Source: a virus. From it: 24,313 nt of DNA. Under the pieces are notes generated by a model. That model worked only from the letters and a program-made list of their open reading frames with translations. It ran no database searches and was not told the origin of the DNA. Below, in pieces: positions 1 to 8,169 of this stretch. Both the position numbers and the translations under genes were made by a program. Within the stretch, counting starts at the first letter, position 1, and each line of letters begins with the position of its first letter. The stretch is from the IMG/VR virus record IMGVR_UViG_3300005511_000084, positions 1 to 24,313 of that record. One strand, written 5' to 3'.

Positions 1-1696
1 TCGGCGTCGGTCCGTAGGTGGCCAGCGCCTTGGTGATGGCGATCTGCGTGTTGATGATCGCCTGCGCGATACCGAACGCCTTCGCGGCAACGCCCATGGT
101 CTTGTTGTCCTTGGCGAAGGCCTGGGCGAGCTGCGAGAAGGTGCCCGTCACCTGCGAGCCGACCTGCTGCCAGGTCGCGCCGACGCCCTCGGCGAGTTGG
201 CGCTGGCGCGCTGCGAAGGTCTCGGCGGTCATGCTGGTGTTCTGATAGACGATCTCGAGGTTGGCGAGATCCTGCGCATACTTCTCCGCCGGCGAGAGCG
301 CCATTTGCGTGATCTGTGCGGCCTGCAGGTTCATCGCCGCCTGCGACGCGGTGAGCCCAGCGGCCGCGATCTGCGCATTCAACTCCGCCGTGAGCGGAAT
401 GCCCTTGGCGAGCGCAATCGCCTGCGCCTCATAAACCGTCTTCAGATAGGCCTGCTGGTCCGCGGTCTGGCCGACCGTGGCGGCCTCGGCATTCATCGCC
501 GCGGCCCGCTTGGCCTTGCCGTCGAGGAACGACTGCAGGGCGTTGGACTGCGCCGCGGCGATGACGGGCGCATTGGCCTTCCAGGCGTCGCCATAGGCCA
601 AGACCTCACGGTTCACGCTCTTGATCGCCTGGCCCTCGACCAGCCACGCCGAGGTGTTGATCGCGGACACTTGAGCAGCCGCTCCGGTCTCCTTGATCTT
701 TGAGACGACGTCGTCGATCTCCTTGCCGTACTGCTCCGCCGCGACCTTGTAGTCCGTCCAGATCTTGCCAGCGTCGGAGAAGCTGCTGGCACTCGCCATC
801 TTCTTGAGCGCCTCGAACAGGTTCATTACCTGGCTGCCGAACGCACCCAGCTCGACGTAGGCGATCTTGAACTCCTGGACCACAGCGGCGATCGCCTTGC
901 CGACTAGGTCAACCGCCTTCACTGACAGCTCGGTATCTTTCGAGAATTCGAGCCATTGCTCGGACAACAGCTCCATCGTCGGCAACAGCCTCGCCGAAAT
1001 CGTCGTGATGAGTCCCTGCGTCACGGCGTCGGCTTTTTTCAGGTTCTCGTTAAACGCCGCCGCCGCGAGCGTCGTCTTCTTGTCGAGAACGAGGCCGAAT
1101 TTTTCCGCCTCTTCGCCGGCTGACTGCAGCCTGGCGCTGCCCTGATTGAGCAGCGGAATCAGGTTCGCGCCGGCATCGCCGAAGATGGCGATGGCCAGCG
1201 CCGTCTTCGAAGCACCGTCCCGGTAGCCCGCGAATTTGTCGGCGATCTCGCCGAGCATCGCCGATGATGACTTGAGCGTTCCGTCCTGGTTCTTGACAGA
1301 CAGCCCAAGCGCCGAGAATGCCTGCGCTGCGGGACCGGCGCCGTCCTGGGCCACTGCGCTCATTGACTTGGTGAGCTTGCCCAGCGAACCCGCCAGCGCG
1401 TCGGTACTGATATCTGACAGGCTGGCCGCGTAGCTGAGCTTGGACAGCTCCTGGACGCTGACGCCGGCAGATTGCGAAAGGCTGTTGAGGTGGTCGGCAC
1501 TGGCGATCGTCGATTTGATCGAGGCGACGATCGAAAAGGCCGCGCCGGCGACGGCGGCGGCCGCGGCAGCCATGGCAAGGCCGAGGCCCGAGCCGAACGA
1601 CGATATCCCAGCACCCGAACCGCGGAGCGCACGGTCCAGATCGGAGGTGTCGGCCCCGAGAATGACGCGGAGCGAACCAATAGCGTCGGCGCCCAT
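1..1696 (-). CDS. Tail tape measure protein (partial, C-terminus beyond left edge)
   Basis: The reading frame is open from ATG at 1696 to the left edge (565 codons) with no stop, so the gene continues outside the window. The visible part is rich in Ala, Gln and Lys/Glu helices, with a hydrophobic Ala-rich stretch at about residues 37-60. It ends in a motif (AFGIAQAIINTQIAITKAL) that is typical of siphophage tape measure proteins. Such proteins fix tail length and are ejected with the DNA. It is the last gene seen in the late operon and directly follows the tail chaperone frameshift pair, as gene H does in lambda. AGAGG just upstream of the ATG is a plausible ribosome site. Family call is secure; the total length is unknown. 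Confidence 0.9.
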   Translation of the reverse strand, partial: MGADAIGSLRVILGADTSDLDRALRGSGAGISSFGSGLGLAMAAAAAAVAGAAFSIVASIKSTIASADHLNSLSQSAGVSVQELSKLSYAASLSDISTDALAGSLGKLTKSMSAVAQDGAGPAAQAFSALGLSVKNQDGTLKSSSAMLGEIADKFAGYRDGASKTALAIAIFGDAGANLIPLLNQGSARLQSAGEEAEKFGLVLDKKTTLAAAAFNENLKKADAVTQGLITTISARLLPTMELLSEQWLEFSKDTELSVKAVDLVGKAIAAVVQEFKIAYVELGAFGSQVMNLFEALKKMASASSFSDAGKIWTDYKVAAEQYGKEIDDVVSKIKETGAAAQVSAINTSAWLVEGQAIKSVNREVLAYGDAWKANAPVIAAAQSNALQSFLDGKAKRAAAMNAEAATVGQTADQQAYLKTVYEAQAIALAKGIPLTAELNAQIAAAGLTASQAAMNLQAAQITQMALSPAEKYAQDLANLEIVYQNTSMTAETFAARQRQLAEGVGATWQQVGSQVTGTFSQLAQAFAKDNKTMGVAAKAFGIAQAIINTQIAITKALATYGPTP

Positions 1697-1705
1697 GATT
1701 GCCTC

Positions 1706-2032
1706 TTACGTTCCGGTTTTTCCGGCGCCGGCGCCCAACAGAAGCTGGGTCGCGACCGCCTTCATTTCCTGCCAGGATTGCGGCCTGCGCGCCCGATCCC
1801 GCATCATCAGCCGACGGAGCGGCACGACCCTCTTGCTGCGTTGGAGCACCGCAATGTGGAAGGCGAGCCAGGCCGCCTGATTGTGCTCGCGCCGAAACTG
1901 AGCGGCCCTGCCCTTGAGAGCGCGCGCGACCTGGCGCGGTGTCGCGCGCCAGAACTGCGCCTCGTCGAGGCCGGCCGCCAGCCACTCGTCTAGGAGGTCG
2001 ACCCAGTCCGGCGCCGGCCGGCCGCCCCCTTT
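1706..2032 (-). CDS. Tail assembly chaperone, frameshifted T-like extension (3' part of GT fusion)
   Basis: This frame has no convincing start of its own: no ATG, GTG or TTG was found in the stretch checked upstream of the slip site. It is open from the slip site to TAA at 1706-1708. It encodes about 106 residues containing a PDWVDLLDEWLAAG segment, FWRATPRQVARAL and a basic RRLMMRDRARR stretch, resembling the second domain of phage and gene-transfer-agent tail chaperones. It lies in the -1 frame relative to the upstream chaperone. Slippage there would give a fusion of about 243 residues. In lambda the GT fusion recruits tail tube subunits to the tape measure. That this is coding is well supported by the clean frame and family-like sequence; frameshifting itself is inferred. 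Confidence 0.82.
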   Translation of the reverse strand, partial: KGGGRPAPDWVDLLDEWLAAGLDEAQFWRATPRQVARALKGRAAQFRREHNQAAWLAFHIAVLQRSKRVVPLRRLMMRDRARRPQSWQEMKAVATQLLLGAGAGKTGT

Positions 2033-2436
2033 GGAGGGCGCGCCGCACCATCCCCAACCCGCGCCTGCGACTGCGAGACGCCGCCGACGACAAGCCTGTA
2101 GGCCTCCATCATGCCGCCGATGGTTTCCATCAGCTCGCCCGCCTGCTCGATCGTGACCTCGCGATGCAGGTCATGGAAGCCTGCCCAGAATAAGGCCCGC
2201 ATGAAGCCGAGCCGCATCCTTTTGACCCGCGCGACAAGCTGCTCGGGCGTCTCCTTCAGCGGCGCCTGCTTTGCCGGATCGAACGGCGGGCTCCAGGTCG
2301 ACAGTTCCTCGTAGATGTCGATGATGCCGCGATCGAGGTGGGCCTCGAGCGCGACATAGGCCGCCGTGGTGTAGCGCAGGACGTAGGTCTTTCCGTTCGC
2401 CTCGAAGGAGACGTCACCCGTTTCGGGATTATCCAT
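1990..2436 (-). CDS. Tail assembly chaperone, G-like
   Basis: 148 residues. The N-terminal part (about 1-110) looks like phage/GTA tail assembly chaperones: a short beta start (FEANGKTYVLRYTTAAYVALE) followed by helices with VARVKRMRLGFMRALFWAGF. The last ~20 codons after the slippery site are low-complexity Arg/Gly/Ser, as expected for sequence that is only a read-through tail. The gene starts 4 nt after the major tail protein stop, and the tape measure gene follows its frameshift partner. Role by homology and position: coats the tape measure protein during tail assembly. ATG 2436 is the natural start. Confidence 0.85.
   Translation of the reverse strand: MDNPETGDVSFEANGKTYVLRYTTAAYVALEAHLDRGIIDIYEELSTWSPPFDPAKQAPLKETPEQLVARVKRMRLGFMRALFWAGFHDLHREVTIEQAGELMETIGGMMEAYRLVVGGVSQSQARVGDGAARPPKGAAGRRRTGSTS
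2026..2032 (-). promoter_or_regulatory. Programmed -1 ribosomal frameshift site (A AAG GGG)
   Basis: On the minus strand the zero-frame codons are CCA AAG GGG GCG. The heptamer A AAG GGG (2032 down to 2026) fits X XXY YYZ exactly. Slipping back one base re-pairs AAA and GGG and enters the T-like frame. A GC-rich self-complementary stretch (CCGGCGCCGG) follows a few bases downstream and could act as a stimulatory hairpin. The position, between a G-like and a T-like frame immediately before the tape measure gene, matches the conserved siphophage arrangement. Confidence 0.85.
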
Positions 2437-2440
2437 CGCC

Positions 2441-2875
2441 TTACACCTGAACCAGCGTCGGCCTGCCCGTAACCTTCAGCGTGACGGTCGCCGACATTTT
2501 GTCGTCGATCGGCGCATCCGGCTCGTAGCCAGTGAGGATCGCCGCGAACGCAAAGTAAGAGCCATCAGGAAACACAATCTGACGGTTCTTGACTGCCGAA
2601 CTTCCCCCTGCGTCGAATTCCGCGAGGAAAGCGGCGACCTCGACCGAATCCGGCACGAAGTTCATATCGAACGACACCTCGCCCGCATCGATCAGACCGG
2701 CAATGAACTCCCGGTAGCCGTAGGGCGACTGCTCGTGCGTGGCATCGACGGTATCACGCGAGAACGCCGGCGGCGTGATGCTGGTGACCTCGGCAATGGT
2801 GGTAAACACTTCGGGCGTGGCGCCGTTGCCGCTCTTGAAAAGCGTGCTCCAGCCGATCGCTGCGTTGGTGGACAT
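2441..2875 (-). CDS. Major tail protein (tail tube, gpV-like)
   Basis: 144 residues, all-beta in appearance. It starts with NAAIGWSTLFKSGNG, then EVTSITPPAFSRDTVDATHE, and has a central LIDAGEVSFDMNF and a C-terminal DDKMSATVTLKVTGRPTLV. This pattern is typical of lambda gpV-type tube proteins, with the length of the N-terminal tube domain alone; no separate C-terminal Ig-like domain is present. The ATG at 2875 is preceded by GGAG about 9 nt upstream. It lies between the tail completion genes and the tail chaperones, as expected. It would polymerise into the non-contractile tail tube. Confidence 0.88.
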   Translation of the reverse strand: MSTNAAIGWSTLFKSGNGATPEVFTTIAEVTSITPPAFSRDTVDATHEQSPYGYREFIAGLIDAGEVSFDMNFVPDSVEVAAFLAEFDAGGSSAVKNRQIVFPDGSYFAFAAILTGYEPDAPIDDKMSATVTLKVTGRPTLVQV

Positions 2876-2937
2876 GCGTCAGATCTCCAAGAAAGAATTT
2901 TGAGAGCGAGGAGCCGAAAAGGTCCGGCGCGCGATCG

Positions 2938-3351
2938 TCAGGCGGAGACGCCAGAAAGCGTCGGATTGAACGCCAGCACGGTCGCCGACTTGGCGACGCC
3001 GATTGGCTGGTAGAATTCGCCAACGCCAACATCGGCGAGCGGACAGATGCCGCCAGGCGTGTCCGACAGGTAGTAGGTGGTACCGGGGGTCAGAACGGCG
3101 TTCATGGTGATGTCGCAGCCAGGGCGTGCGATTTGCAACGGCTGACCATCGGACGCCCCATTGAGTGCCATGCCGCGGACCACGCGCGACGAGGCCGACG
3201 CGGCGTTCGAATCCGACATAAAGTATTTGCCGGTCGTCGCGTCACGATAGACCAGCTTGCCAGCCGTGATCGCCTCGCCGGCGGCGCCCTGTTCAGTCCG
3301 CGCGCCGTTACCGGCAAGGACCGCCGAGGCAGTGATAACAAGATCCGCCAT
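2938..3351 (-). CDS. Unassigned phage structural protein
   Basis: 137 residues, no signal or membrane segment. The sequence is Ala/Gly/Thr-rich and beta-like, with AGKLVYRDATTGKYFMSDSN, SDGQPLQIARPG and TPGTTYYLSDTPGG. These resemble small decoration, cement or fibre-type virion proteins of prophages, but no family is assigned with certainty. It sits between the U-like tail terminator and the major tail protein, a position that has no lambda counterpart. It may be a tail or fibre-associated accessory protein. Confidence 0.75.
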   Translation of the reverse strand: MADLVITASAVLAGNGARTEQGAAGEAITAGKLVYRDATTGKYFMSDSNAASASSRVVRGMALNGASDGQPLQIARPGCDITMNAVLTPGTTYYLSDTPGGICPLADVGVGEFYQPIGVAKSATVLAFNPTLSGVSA

Positions 3352-3389
3352 AGATTTCTCCTGTTGAACGGTTGAAGGAAACGGCGCTG

Positions 3390-3851
3390 TCAGACCGACT
3401 TATGCGGCGCGCCTTCCGCAGTCCGGTAGGTCACCTGGTACTCGACGCGAACGCCGCCGATTTGCCGCTCGCCTTGCGCTTCCGCGATCAACTCGTCCGA
3501 GACCGGCGATATGTTGAGGGCGAGGCCACCAAAGAACGTCCCGCGCGCATCGGCGGCGCCGGCAATTGCGCTCTCAATCTCCATAGCGATCTGGTCGAGC
3601 ATGTCGTCGGGCGCCGACGCCATCGACACCCGGCCCTCGACGTCGAGGATGGCCACGCGCTCGAGCAGCGGCGGCCGACCGGCGACGGCGCGGCGCTTTG
3701 TTTCGGCGCGCATGTAGACCAAAAGGGTCGGTTCGTGCGCCGCCGCGAGCGGGCGTGTGCGACCGACAAAGACGCGGCCTTGCGTGGTCGGCAAGCCTGT
3801 CAGCGCGTTCACAACCGCATCGCGGATCTGCTTACGAACATGATCGGCCAT
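3390..3851 (-). CDS. Tail terminator / minor tail protein U-like
   Basis: 153 residues. It begins with a helix (DHVRKQIRDAVVNALTGL), followed by strands (GRVFVGRTRPL, PTLLVYMRAE, AILDVEGRVSM) and a long helix (DDMLDQIAMEIESAIAG). This is the layout of lambda gpU, which caps the tail tube and stops polymerisation. Its position between the Z-like gene (7-nt gap) and the tail tube region supports the call. The sequence is too divergent to call by a unique motif. Confidence 0.68.
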   Translation of the reverse strand: MADHVRKQIRDAVVNALTGLPTTQGRVFVGRTRPLAAAHEPTLLVYMRAETKRRAVAGRPPLLERVAILDVEGRVSMASAPDDMLDQIAMEIESAIAGAADARGTFFGGLALNISPVSDELIAEAQGERQIGGVRVEYQVTYRTAEGAPHKSV

Positions 3852-3858
3852 GGCAGCC

Positions 3859-4584
3859 TCACCCGTTCTGCACGTTTCTGGATTTCACAAAGCGCTCGAA
3901 CCCTTCGCGTGCGCGAATGAGCAGCTGACGATCGAACGCGCGCACAGCCGTCTCGTAGAACGGATAGCGCTTGCGGTAGCGCGGCGGGCTGACGAACAAC
4001 AGCACGGCGACGATCTCGCGGGCGCCGGCGCGGTAATAAACGCCGGGCGCGACATCGCGATCCGACTTCCCAGGTCCGCCGGGCCGCAGCACGAAATACC
4101 GTCCAGCCCCCGCCTTCCCCCGCCCCTTGGCGCCGAGCTGCAGCTGGCTGAGGATGAGCTGGATGGTCGAAGCGGGAACGTTGCCGAACGAGTCGAGCTT
4201 CACGCCCGACCCAGGGACGGCATATTCGCTAGCCTTCATCAGGCCGGCACGGATCAGCCGCAGTTCATGCGACTTGTGCGAGCGCGCGCCGCCCTCGACC
4301 TCCGGGCTCAGATAACGCCACGCCGGCACTGAGCCAAAACCGTCCTTGAAACCGACAATCGCGGTCAGGTCCCGCTTTGTGGCCGGCTTCACGAATGTCG
4401 AGTTGAGCGTGTAATTGGTCGGCCGCTCCAGGACGGACCGCATCTTGTCGATTTCGCCGGCCTGGATATCCTGGGCCGTCTTCGTCAAGGCATAGGCCAA
4501 AACGAACGGCGCATCGTCCTCCCGGAGGCTCTTAAGAGACCTCTTCAGGTCCGAGGCCTCGACCTTAAAGACAAGCGTCGCCAT
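3859..4584 (-). CDS. Minor tail protein Z-like (tail completion)
   Basis: 241 residues, starting MATLVFKVEASDLKRSLKSL. The N-terminal half is helical and the protein has a basic GAKGRGKAGAGRYFVLRPGG loop and an aromatic FVSPPRYRKRYPFYETAVRAFD segment near the C-terminus. Such a segment is common in gpZ-like and HK97 gp10-like tail completion proteins. It overlaps the upstream head-tail joiner by one base (TGATG) and precedes the U-like gene, which is lambda gene order. It likely acts at the tail end that joins the head. Homology is moderate; synteny carries much of the weight. Confidence 0.7.
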   Translation of the reverse strand: MATLVFKVEASDLKRSLKSLREDDAPFVLAYALTKTAQDIQAGEIDKMRSVLERPTNYTLNSTFVKPATKRDLTAIVGFKDGFGSVPAWRYLSPEVEGGARSHKSHELRLIRAGLMKASEYAVPGSGVKLDSFGNVPASTIQLILSQLQLGAKGRGKAGAGRYFVLRPGGPGKSDRDVAPGVYYRAGAREIVAVLLFVSPPRYRKRYPFYETAVRAFDRQLLIRAREGFERFVKSRNVQNG

Positions 4585-4910
4585 CAGGCGAGCGCCCCCA
4601 GCCGCAACAGGGCCATGCCCTGGCCATCAGGCTCCAACGACAGCACTGCGAACCCACCGACGCCCGCGACGGTCAGCTGATCGCCGGCATCACCGCGCGC
4701 GCCCGCAGGCAGATCTCCCTGCCGGCAGAGAAACGTTGGCCCCGCATCAAGCGAGGCCGCCTCGTTGAGCGCCACCACGATCGTGGGCCGATCAAAGATG
4801 CCAGCGACCGCCGTCGAACCGCCGCCGGCCGCGGGCGTATAGCTCGCCAGCGCGCCGAAATCAGCGGCGCTGACGAATACCGCGCGGTCGGCAGCGGACT
4901 CGATAGGCAC
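4584..4910 (-). CDS. Head-tail joining protein, FII-like
   Basis: About 108 residues from GTG 4910 (VPIESAADRAVFVSAADFGA), beta-rich, with GIFDRPTIVVAL and DQLTVAGVGGFAVLSLEPDG. A start with an acidic AADRAVF...DFG pattern is typical of lambda FII-type joiners (117 aa in lambda). The frame stays open further upstream, but that part only shadows the preceding small gene. GTG 4910 lies 7 nt after that gene's stop, so I prefer it. The protein would seat between the W-like connector and the tail. Confidence 0.72.
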   Translation of the reverse strand: MPIESAADRAVFVSAADFGALASYTPAAGGGSTAVAGIFDRPTIVVALNEAASLDAGPTFLCRQGDLPAGARGDAGDQLTVAGVGGFAVLSLEPDGQGMALLRLGALA

Positions 4911-4917
4911 GGCGCGC

Positions 4918-5127
4918 TTACTCGGCGCCTTCGGCCGGCGTGCCCGGCATGTCGGCCCGCAGCTCGCGGACTGCGCCGCACGCGACCAGGCCGTCCAGGA
5001 CGTCGCCGCTGAGATCCACGAGGTCACCCGGCTCGAACGTCCTGGAGACGTTCCTACCATCGACTATTTCGCCGTGCTGGATGTTGCCGGTCGCGACCAT
5101 GTCGCCAAGTTTCGGACGCTTTGCCAC
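4918..5127 (-). CDS. Small protein at the FI position
   Basis: 69 residues from a GTG start at 5127, supported by an AGGAG ribosome site (AGGAGAGCAGAC before GTG). It begins with a basic AKRPKLGDMV and has FEPGDLVDLSGDVLDGLVACGAVR, a pattern I have seen in small head-region proteins of prophages but cannot name. It lies between the major capsid gene and the FII-like joiner, where lambda has FI. That is position only; FI function (DNA packaging stimulation) is not shown by sequence. Confidence 0.7.
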   Translation of the reverse strand: MAKRPKLGDMVATGNIQHGEIVDGRNVSRTFEPGDLVDLSGDVLDGLVACGAVRELRADMPGTPAEGAE

Positions 5128-5203
5128 GTCTGCTCTCCTGAATTAGAGGGATGAAATCACCGGCCCGCCGCAAGGCGAGCCGGTCGGATTCAAGATGCCG
5201 CGT

Positions 5204-6175
5204 TTAAGCGACCGCGTTCTGGAAGAAGTAGGCGGCGTCGTTGGCCGCAATGACTTCCTTGACGGACTCGCCGACGCGAACGCGGGAGCCGCCGCGAAGG
5301 CCAACGCTTGCGTCCTGGCCGATGGTGCCGGCGATGCGCTCGCCCCACTGCGCGGTGAACCCGAACGTCACCGTGCCGGTCGGCGAAACCACCTGCGGCG
5401 CGCGGTAGATGAACGACGCATGCTTGCCCCACAGGCGGGTCAGGGACGCGGCCTGCCCGGGCTTGGCCGAGTTGTACCAGGACGAGCCCACCAGGACCTC
5501 CTCGAGCTCAAACAGGTCAGCGACCGCCTGACGCGCGACCGGCGTGCCGCCACCGGTGGCATTGCCGCCGTTCGGATAGATCGCGGCCGTCACCTTCGGG
5601 TGCGTGCGCAGTTTCGACCAGGTCGCCTGGCCGAACACGGCAACGTTGGGCCGGATGACGCAAGCATCGAGCGCGGTGATGATGGCCTGCACCGGATCCG
5701 AGTTTGTGTAATCGGACCACTGGCTGGTGCCGGCCAGCGTCGCGCGCTGCGCAGCCGGATAGGTGCCGAGCGCGAACAGCGTAGAGGCGACGCGGTTCTC
5801 GCGATCGAGAGCGACCAGGTCGGTCAGCAGCTCGGTCGACCGCGCCTCCGGGTCGATCGGCATCACGCCTTGAATGGCCTGGGCGGCCTGCGCGTTGGCG
5901 ATGTCGGCCTGCGGGATACGATCGTCGAGACCGTAGTCGATCGTCGAGTCGGTCTGCTCGGTCGCCGACCAATCGATCTCGTTCGGTGCCGACTTGCGGC
6001 CCACGCGCGTGTCCGGAATGGTGAAGCCGTCCGCGATGGCATACTTCGACCACTTGAAGGCCGAGGAGTCGACCGGAACGCGCGGCAGCACCAGGTCGGA
6101 GATGAACGCCTGGTTGCGGTAGGCCAGCGTGATCGCCATGAGGCGCTGCTGGATGACGAAGGGAGCCTGAGACAT
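5204..6175 (-). CDS. Major capsid protein (gpE-like, HK97 fold)
   Basis: 323 residues. It begins MSQAPFVIQQRLMAITLAYRN, with PRVPVDSSAFKWSKYAIADGF and PNEIDWSATEQTDSTIDYGL, a style characteristic of the gpE-related capsid family in alphaproteobacterial prophages. An internal VAVFGQATWSKLRTHPKV region, VARQAVADLFELEEVLVGSS, and a C-terminal VTFGFTAQWGERIAG complete the pattern. The length is close to lambda gpE (341). AAAGGAG lies upstream of the ATG. It is followed and preceded by the expected decoration and joiner genes. Confidence 0.92.
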   Translation of the reverse strand: MSQAPFVIQQRLMAITLAYRNQAFISDLVLPRVPVDSSAFKWSKYAIADGFTIPDTRVGRKSAPNEIDWSATEQTDSTIDYGLDDRIPQADIANAQAAQAIQGVMPIDPEARSTELLTDLVALDRENRVASTLFALGTYPAAQRATLAGTSQWSDYTNSDPVQAIITALDACVIRPNVAVFGQATWSKLRTHPKVTAAIYPNGGNATGGGTPVARQAVADLFELEEVLVGSSWYNSAKPGQAASLTRLWGKHASFIYRAPQVVSPTGTVTFGFTAQWGERIAGTIGQDASVGLRGGSRVRVGESVKEVIAANDAAYFFQNAVA

Positions 6176-6237
6176 TGAACCTGTTCTCCTTTGGAGAGGT
6201 GAGAGGACGAAAACGACGAAACCTGAAGGGCTGGCGA

Positions 6238-6612
6238 TCAGCCCTGCAGCGAGCTGGGCGCGACCTTGACCGGGATGATGTCGCCGGCGACCCCGGAGAT
6301 CAGCGCCATTCCGATGATGCGGTTGTTGCTGCCGGCGGCCGGCGCCGCGGTCACGCCCTGCCCCGACGCGTCGGAAGTGAGCAAGTCACCGCGCGCGACG
6401 GCGCCGCCGATCTTGAGATCGGCGATGCCCTCGAGCACGACATCCGCCCGCTCGCCCGAGATCGCAGGAATCTCCGTGGTGATGCCGATCAGCTTGTCGG
6501 TGGCGGCGGCACCCTGCAGGATGCCGTAATCGTTGGCGCCGACCTTGACGATGATGTTTGCCGAGATCGCACCCTCGGCGGCGTAGGACTTCGTGAGGCC
6601 GATATTGGCCAT
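6238..6612 (-). CDS. Head decoration / capsid cement protein
   Basis: 124 residues: ANIGLTKSYAAEGAI, then GILQGAAATDKLIGITTE, GGAVARGDLLTSDASGQG and a C-terminal NNRIIGMALISGVAGDIIPV. This is the signature of DUF2190-like cement proteins, small beta-barrel-like subunits that stabilise the expanded shell (the role of lambda gpD). It lies between scaffold and major capsid genes as gpD does. GGAG lies 8 nt before the ATG. Confidence 0.82.
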   Translation of the reverse strand: MANIGLTKSYAAEGAISANIIVKVGANDYGILQGAAATDKLIGITTEIPAISGERADVVLEGIADLKIGGAVARGDLLTSDASGQGVTAAPAAGSNNRIIGMALISGVAGDIIPVKVAPSSLQG

Positions 6613-6668
6613 GGGGATGCTCCTGAGAGGTTAGAATGCAGTTTCGGGAGAACCGACGCGACCTTGCG

Positions 6669-7217
6669 TCAGCCGTTCTTCTCGACGTGCGCGACAGCCT
6701 GCGCGACCGACAACTTCACGCCGAGCTTGGCCTGCTCGTCCTGGTAAGCGCGCGCCCGCATAGCGAGCTGCTGCGCGGTCTCTTTCCGCGGCGCCTCGGT
6801 CTGCGCCGTCGCGGTGCTCGCGGGCGCCGCGGCAACCTTGCCGGTGGCGCCCTCAACGTCCTTGATCGCCTGCAGCTGGCCTGCGCGGAGCTGCTTCTCG
6901 GCGCCGAGCAGGCGGCCGGCGGCCATATCAGCGGTCACGGCCGGATCGGCCTTCATCTCTGCAACCAGGGCCTCATGACCAGGCAGAGCCGCCGCCTCGA
7001 TCGCCAGGATGCGGGAGCGCTCGGCGGTGGCGCCTTCGGCGCGCAGCTGCGTGCAGAGATCGGGATAGGCCGCGGCGAGATCCGCAACCGAGGTGGCGGA
7101 TGCAGCGGCGGCAGTCGCGCTCTGCGCCGGTACCAGCGGCGGCACAGGCGGGGCCTGCAGGGCAGTCGTCGTCGCGGCGGCTGCGAGATGCACGGCCGCC
7201 AGTCCAGAACCACTCAT
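6669..7217 (-). CDS. Head scaffold protein (Nu3-like)
   Basis: 182 residues. The N-terminal ~45 residues are low-complexity Ala/Pro/Thr. The rest is helical: AEGATAERSRILAIEAAALP, ADMAAGRLLGAEKQLRAGQL and KETAQQLAMRARAYQDEQAK. The ERSRI-AIE-GHE-L pattern is the same as the C-terminal extension found on many S49 phage proteases, the part equivalent to lambda Nu3. Here it is a separate gene with its own AAGGAG site, 28 nt after the protease, instead of an internal start inside the protease gene. It would guide capsid assembly and then be degraded. Confidence 0.78.
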   Translation of the reverse strand: MSGSGLAAVHLAAAATTTALQAPPVPPLVPAQSATAAAASATSVADLAAAYPDLCTQLRAEGATAERSRILAIEAAALPGHEALVAEMKADPAVTADMAAGRLLGAEKQLRAGQLQAIKDVEGATGKVAAAPASTATAQTEAPRKETAQQLAMRARAYQDEQAKLGVKLSVAQAVAHVEKNG

Positions 7218-7245
7218 GGTCTTCTCCTTGTGATGGCCGATTGGC

Positions 7246-8169
7246 CTAGTGAACGCTCTTCACAAATTCAGTGAAGGCGAATTGCGGATCGATGATCCCG
7301 TCGACGAGGCCTGCCCTCACGGCATCTTCTCCGTGATAGACCTGCGCCTCGGTCTCCATCGCCTTCGCGGCAGGAAGCCGCGAACCGCGCGCAGCGCCGA
7401 CTACGGCCGCAAATTGATCGCGCCGGCGATCGACACGTGTCTGCATGTCCGCGCGCACCGCGTCGTCGAGCGGCGCGGTCGGATTGCCGTCGGTCTTGTG
7501 CTTGCCGGACGAGATCAGGGTGACCTTGATGCCATCCTGCTCCAGCTTCCGCGAGAGATCCGCATGCATGGTGACGACGCCAATCGAGCCGGCGGCGCCA
7601 GTCTCAGGCATCACGATCTGACGGGTGGCGGACGCCATCAAATATCCTGCCGAAAGCGCGAAGTCGGTCAGGATCGCCAGGGTCGGCTTTTGGGCCGACA
7701 ATTGCGAAATCATGGATGCGGTCTCAAACGCACCATTGACCTCGCCGCCGAAGCTATCGACCTCAAACACAACGGCCTTGATCTTCGGATCGCGGGTCGC
7801 GCGCGCGATTTGCGCTTGCAGCCCCTCATAGGAGGTTTCGCCCGATGACTGGCCGATGAACTTGCCCTTGTGCACGAGCGTGCCCTCGATGCCGATGATG
7901 CCGACGCCGTCGATGGTCTGCACCAGATCGGCGCCTCGGCCCTTGCCCTCGAACACGCGACCGATAGGATCGCCCACCTTCCCCATTGCATCGGACGGGC
8001 GGCCGTTTTCAAAGGCGACATGGCTGACGGCGGAGATGCCAGGCAGCGACACCCCGCCGTCGACGATGCGCGCACCAAACCCGATCAGGAAAGCCTGCAA
8101 CTTGCCGGGATCGACCATCAGCTCCGCGCCGAACACGCGGCTGGCGATGTGAGGCATCAAAAGCGTCAT
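7246..8169 (-). CDS. Head maturation protease, peptidase S49 (gpC-like)
   Basis: 307 residues of the SppA/gpC protease family. The nucleophile Ser173 lies in DFALSAGYLMAS, and the candidate catalytic Lys is in SSGKHKTDGNP (Lys225, possibly Lys223). The oxyanion/strand segment EVDSFGGEVNGAFE is at about 137-149 and the GSIGVV strand at about 195-199. It overlaps the portal gene by ATGA. It would cleave scaffold and portal tails inside the prohead. It lacks a fused scaffold domain, which is encoded by the next gene. Confidence 0.92.
   Translation of the reverse strand: MTLLMPHIASRVFGAELMVDPGKLQAFLIGFGARIVDGGVSLPGISAVSHVAFENGRPSDAMGKVGDPIGRVFEGKGRGADLVQTIDGVGIIGIEGTLVHKGKFIGQSSGETSYEGLQAQIARATRDPKIKAVVFEVDSFGGEVNGAFETASMISQLSAQKPTLAILTDFALSAGYLMASATRQIVMPETGAAGSIGVVTMHADLSRKLEQDGIKVTLISSGKHKTDGNPTAPLDDAVRADMQTRVDRRRDQFAAVVGAARGSRLPAAKAMETEAQVYHGEDAVRAGLVDGIIDPQFAFTEFVKSVH

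Noticed and set aside
1050-2093. Long minus-strand open frame of 347 codons across the tape measure start and chaperone genes
   Set aside because: It is extremely Arg/Gly-rich, has no domain pattern, and overlaps two well supported frames. It is a GC-driven shadow.
5195-6178. Plus-strand open frame of 327 codons
   Set aside because: It is the exact antisense of the major capsid gene, Arg/Gly-rich and without a family pattern.
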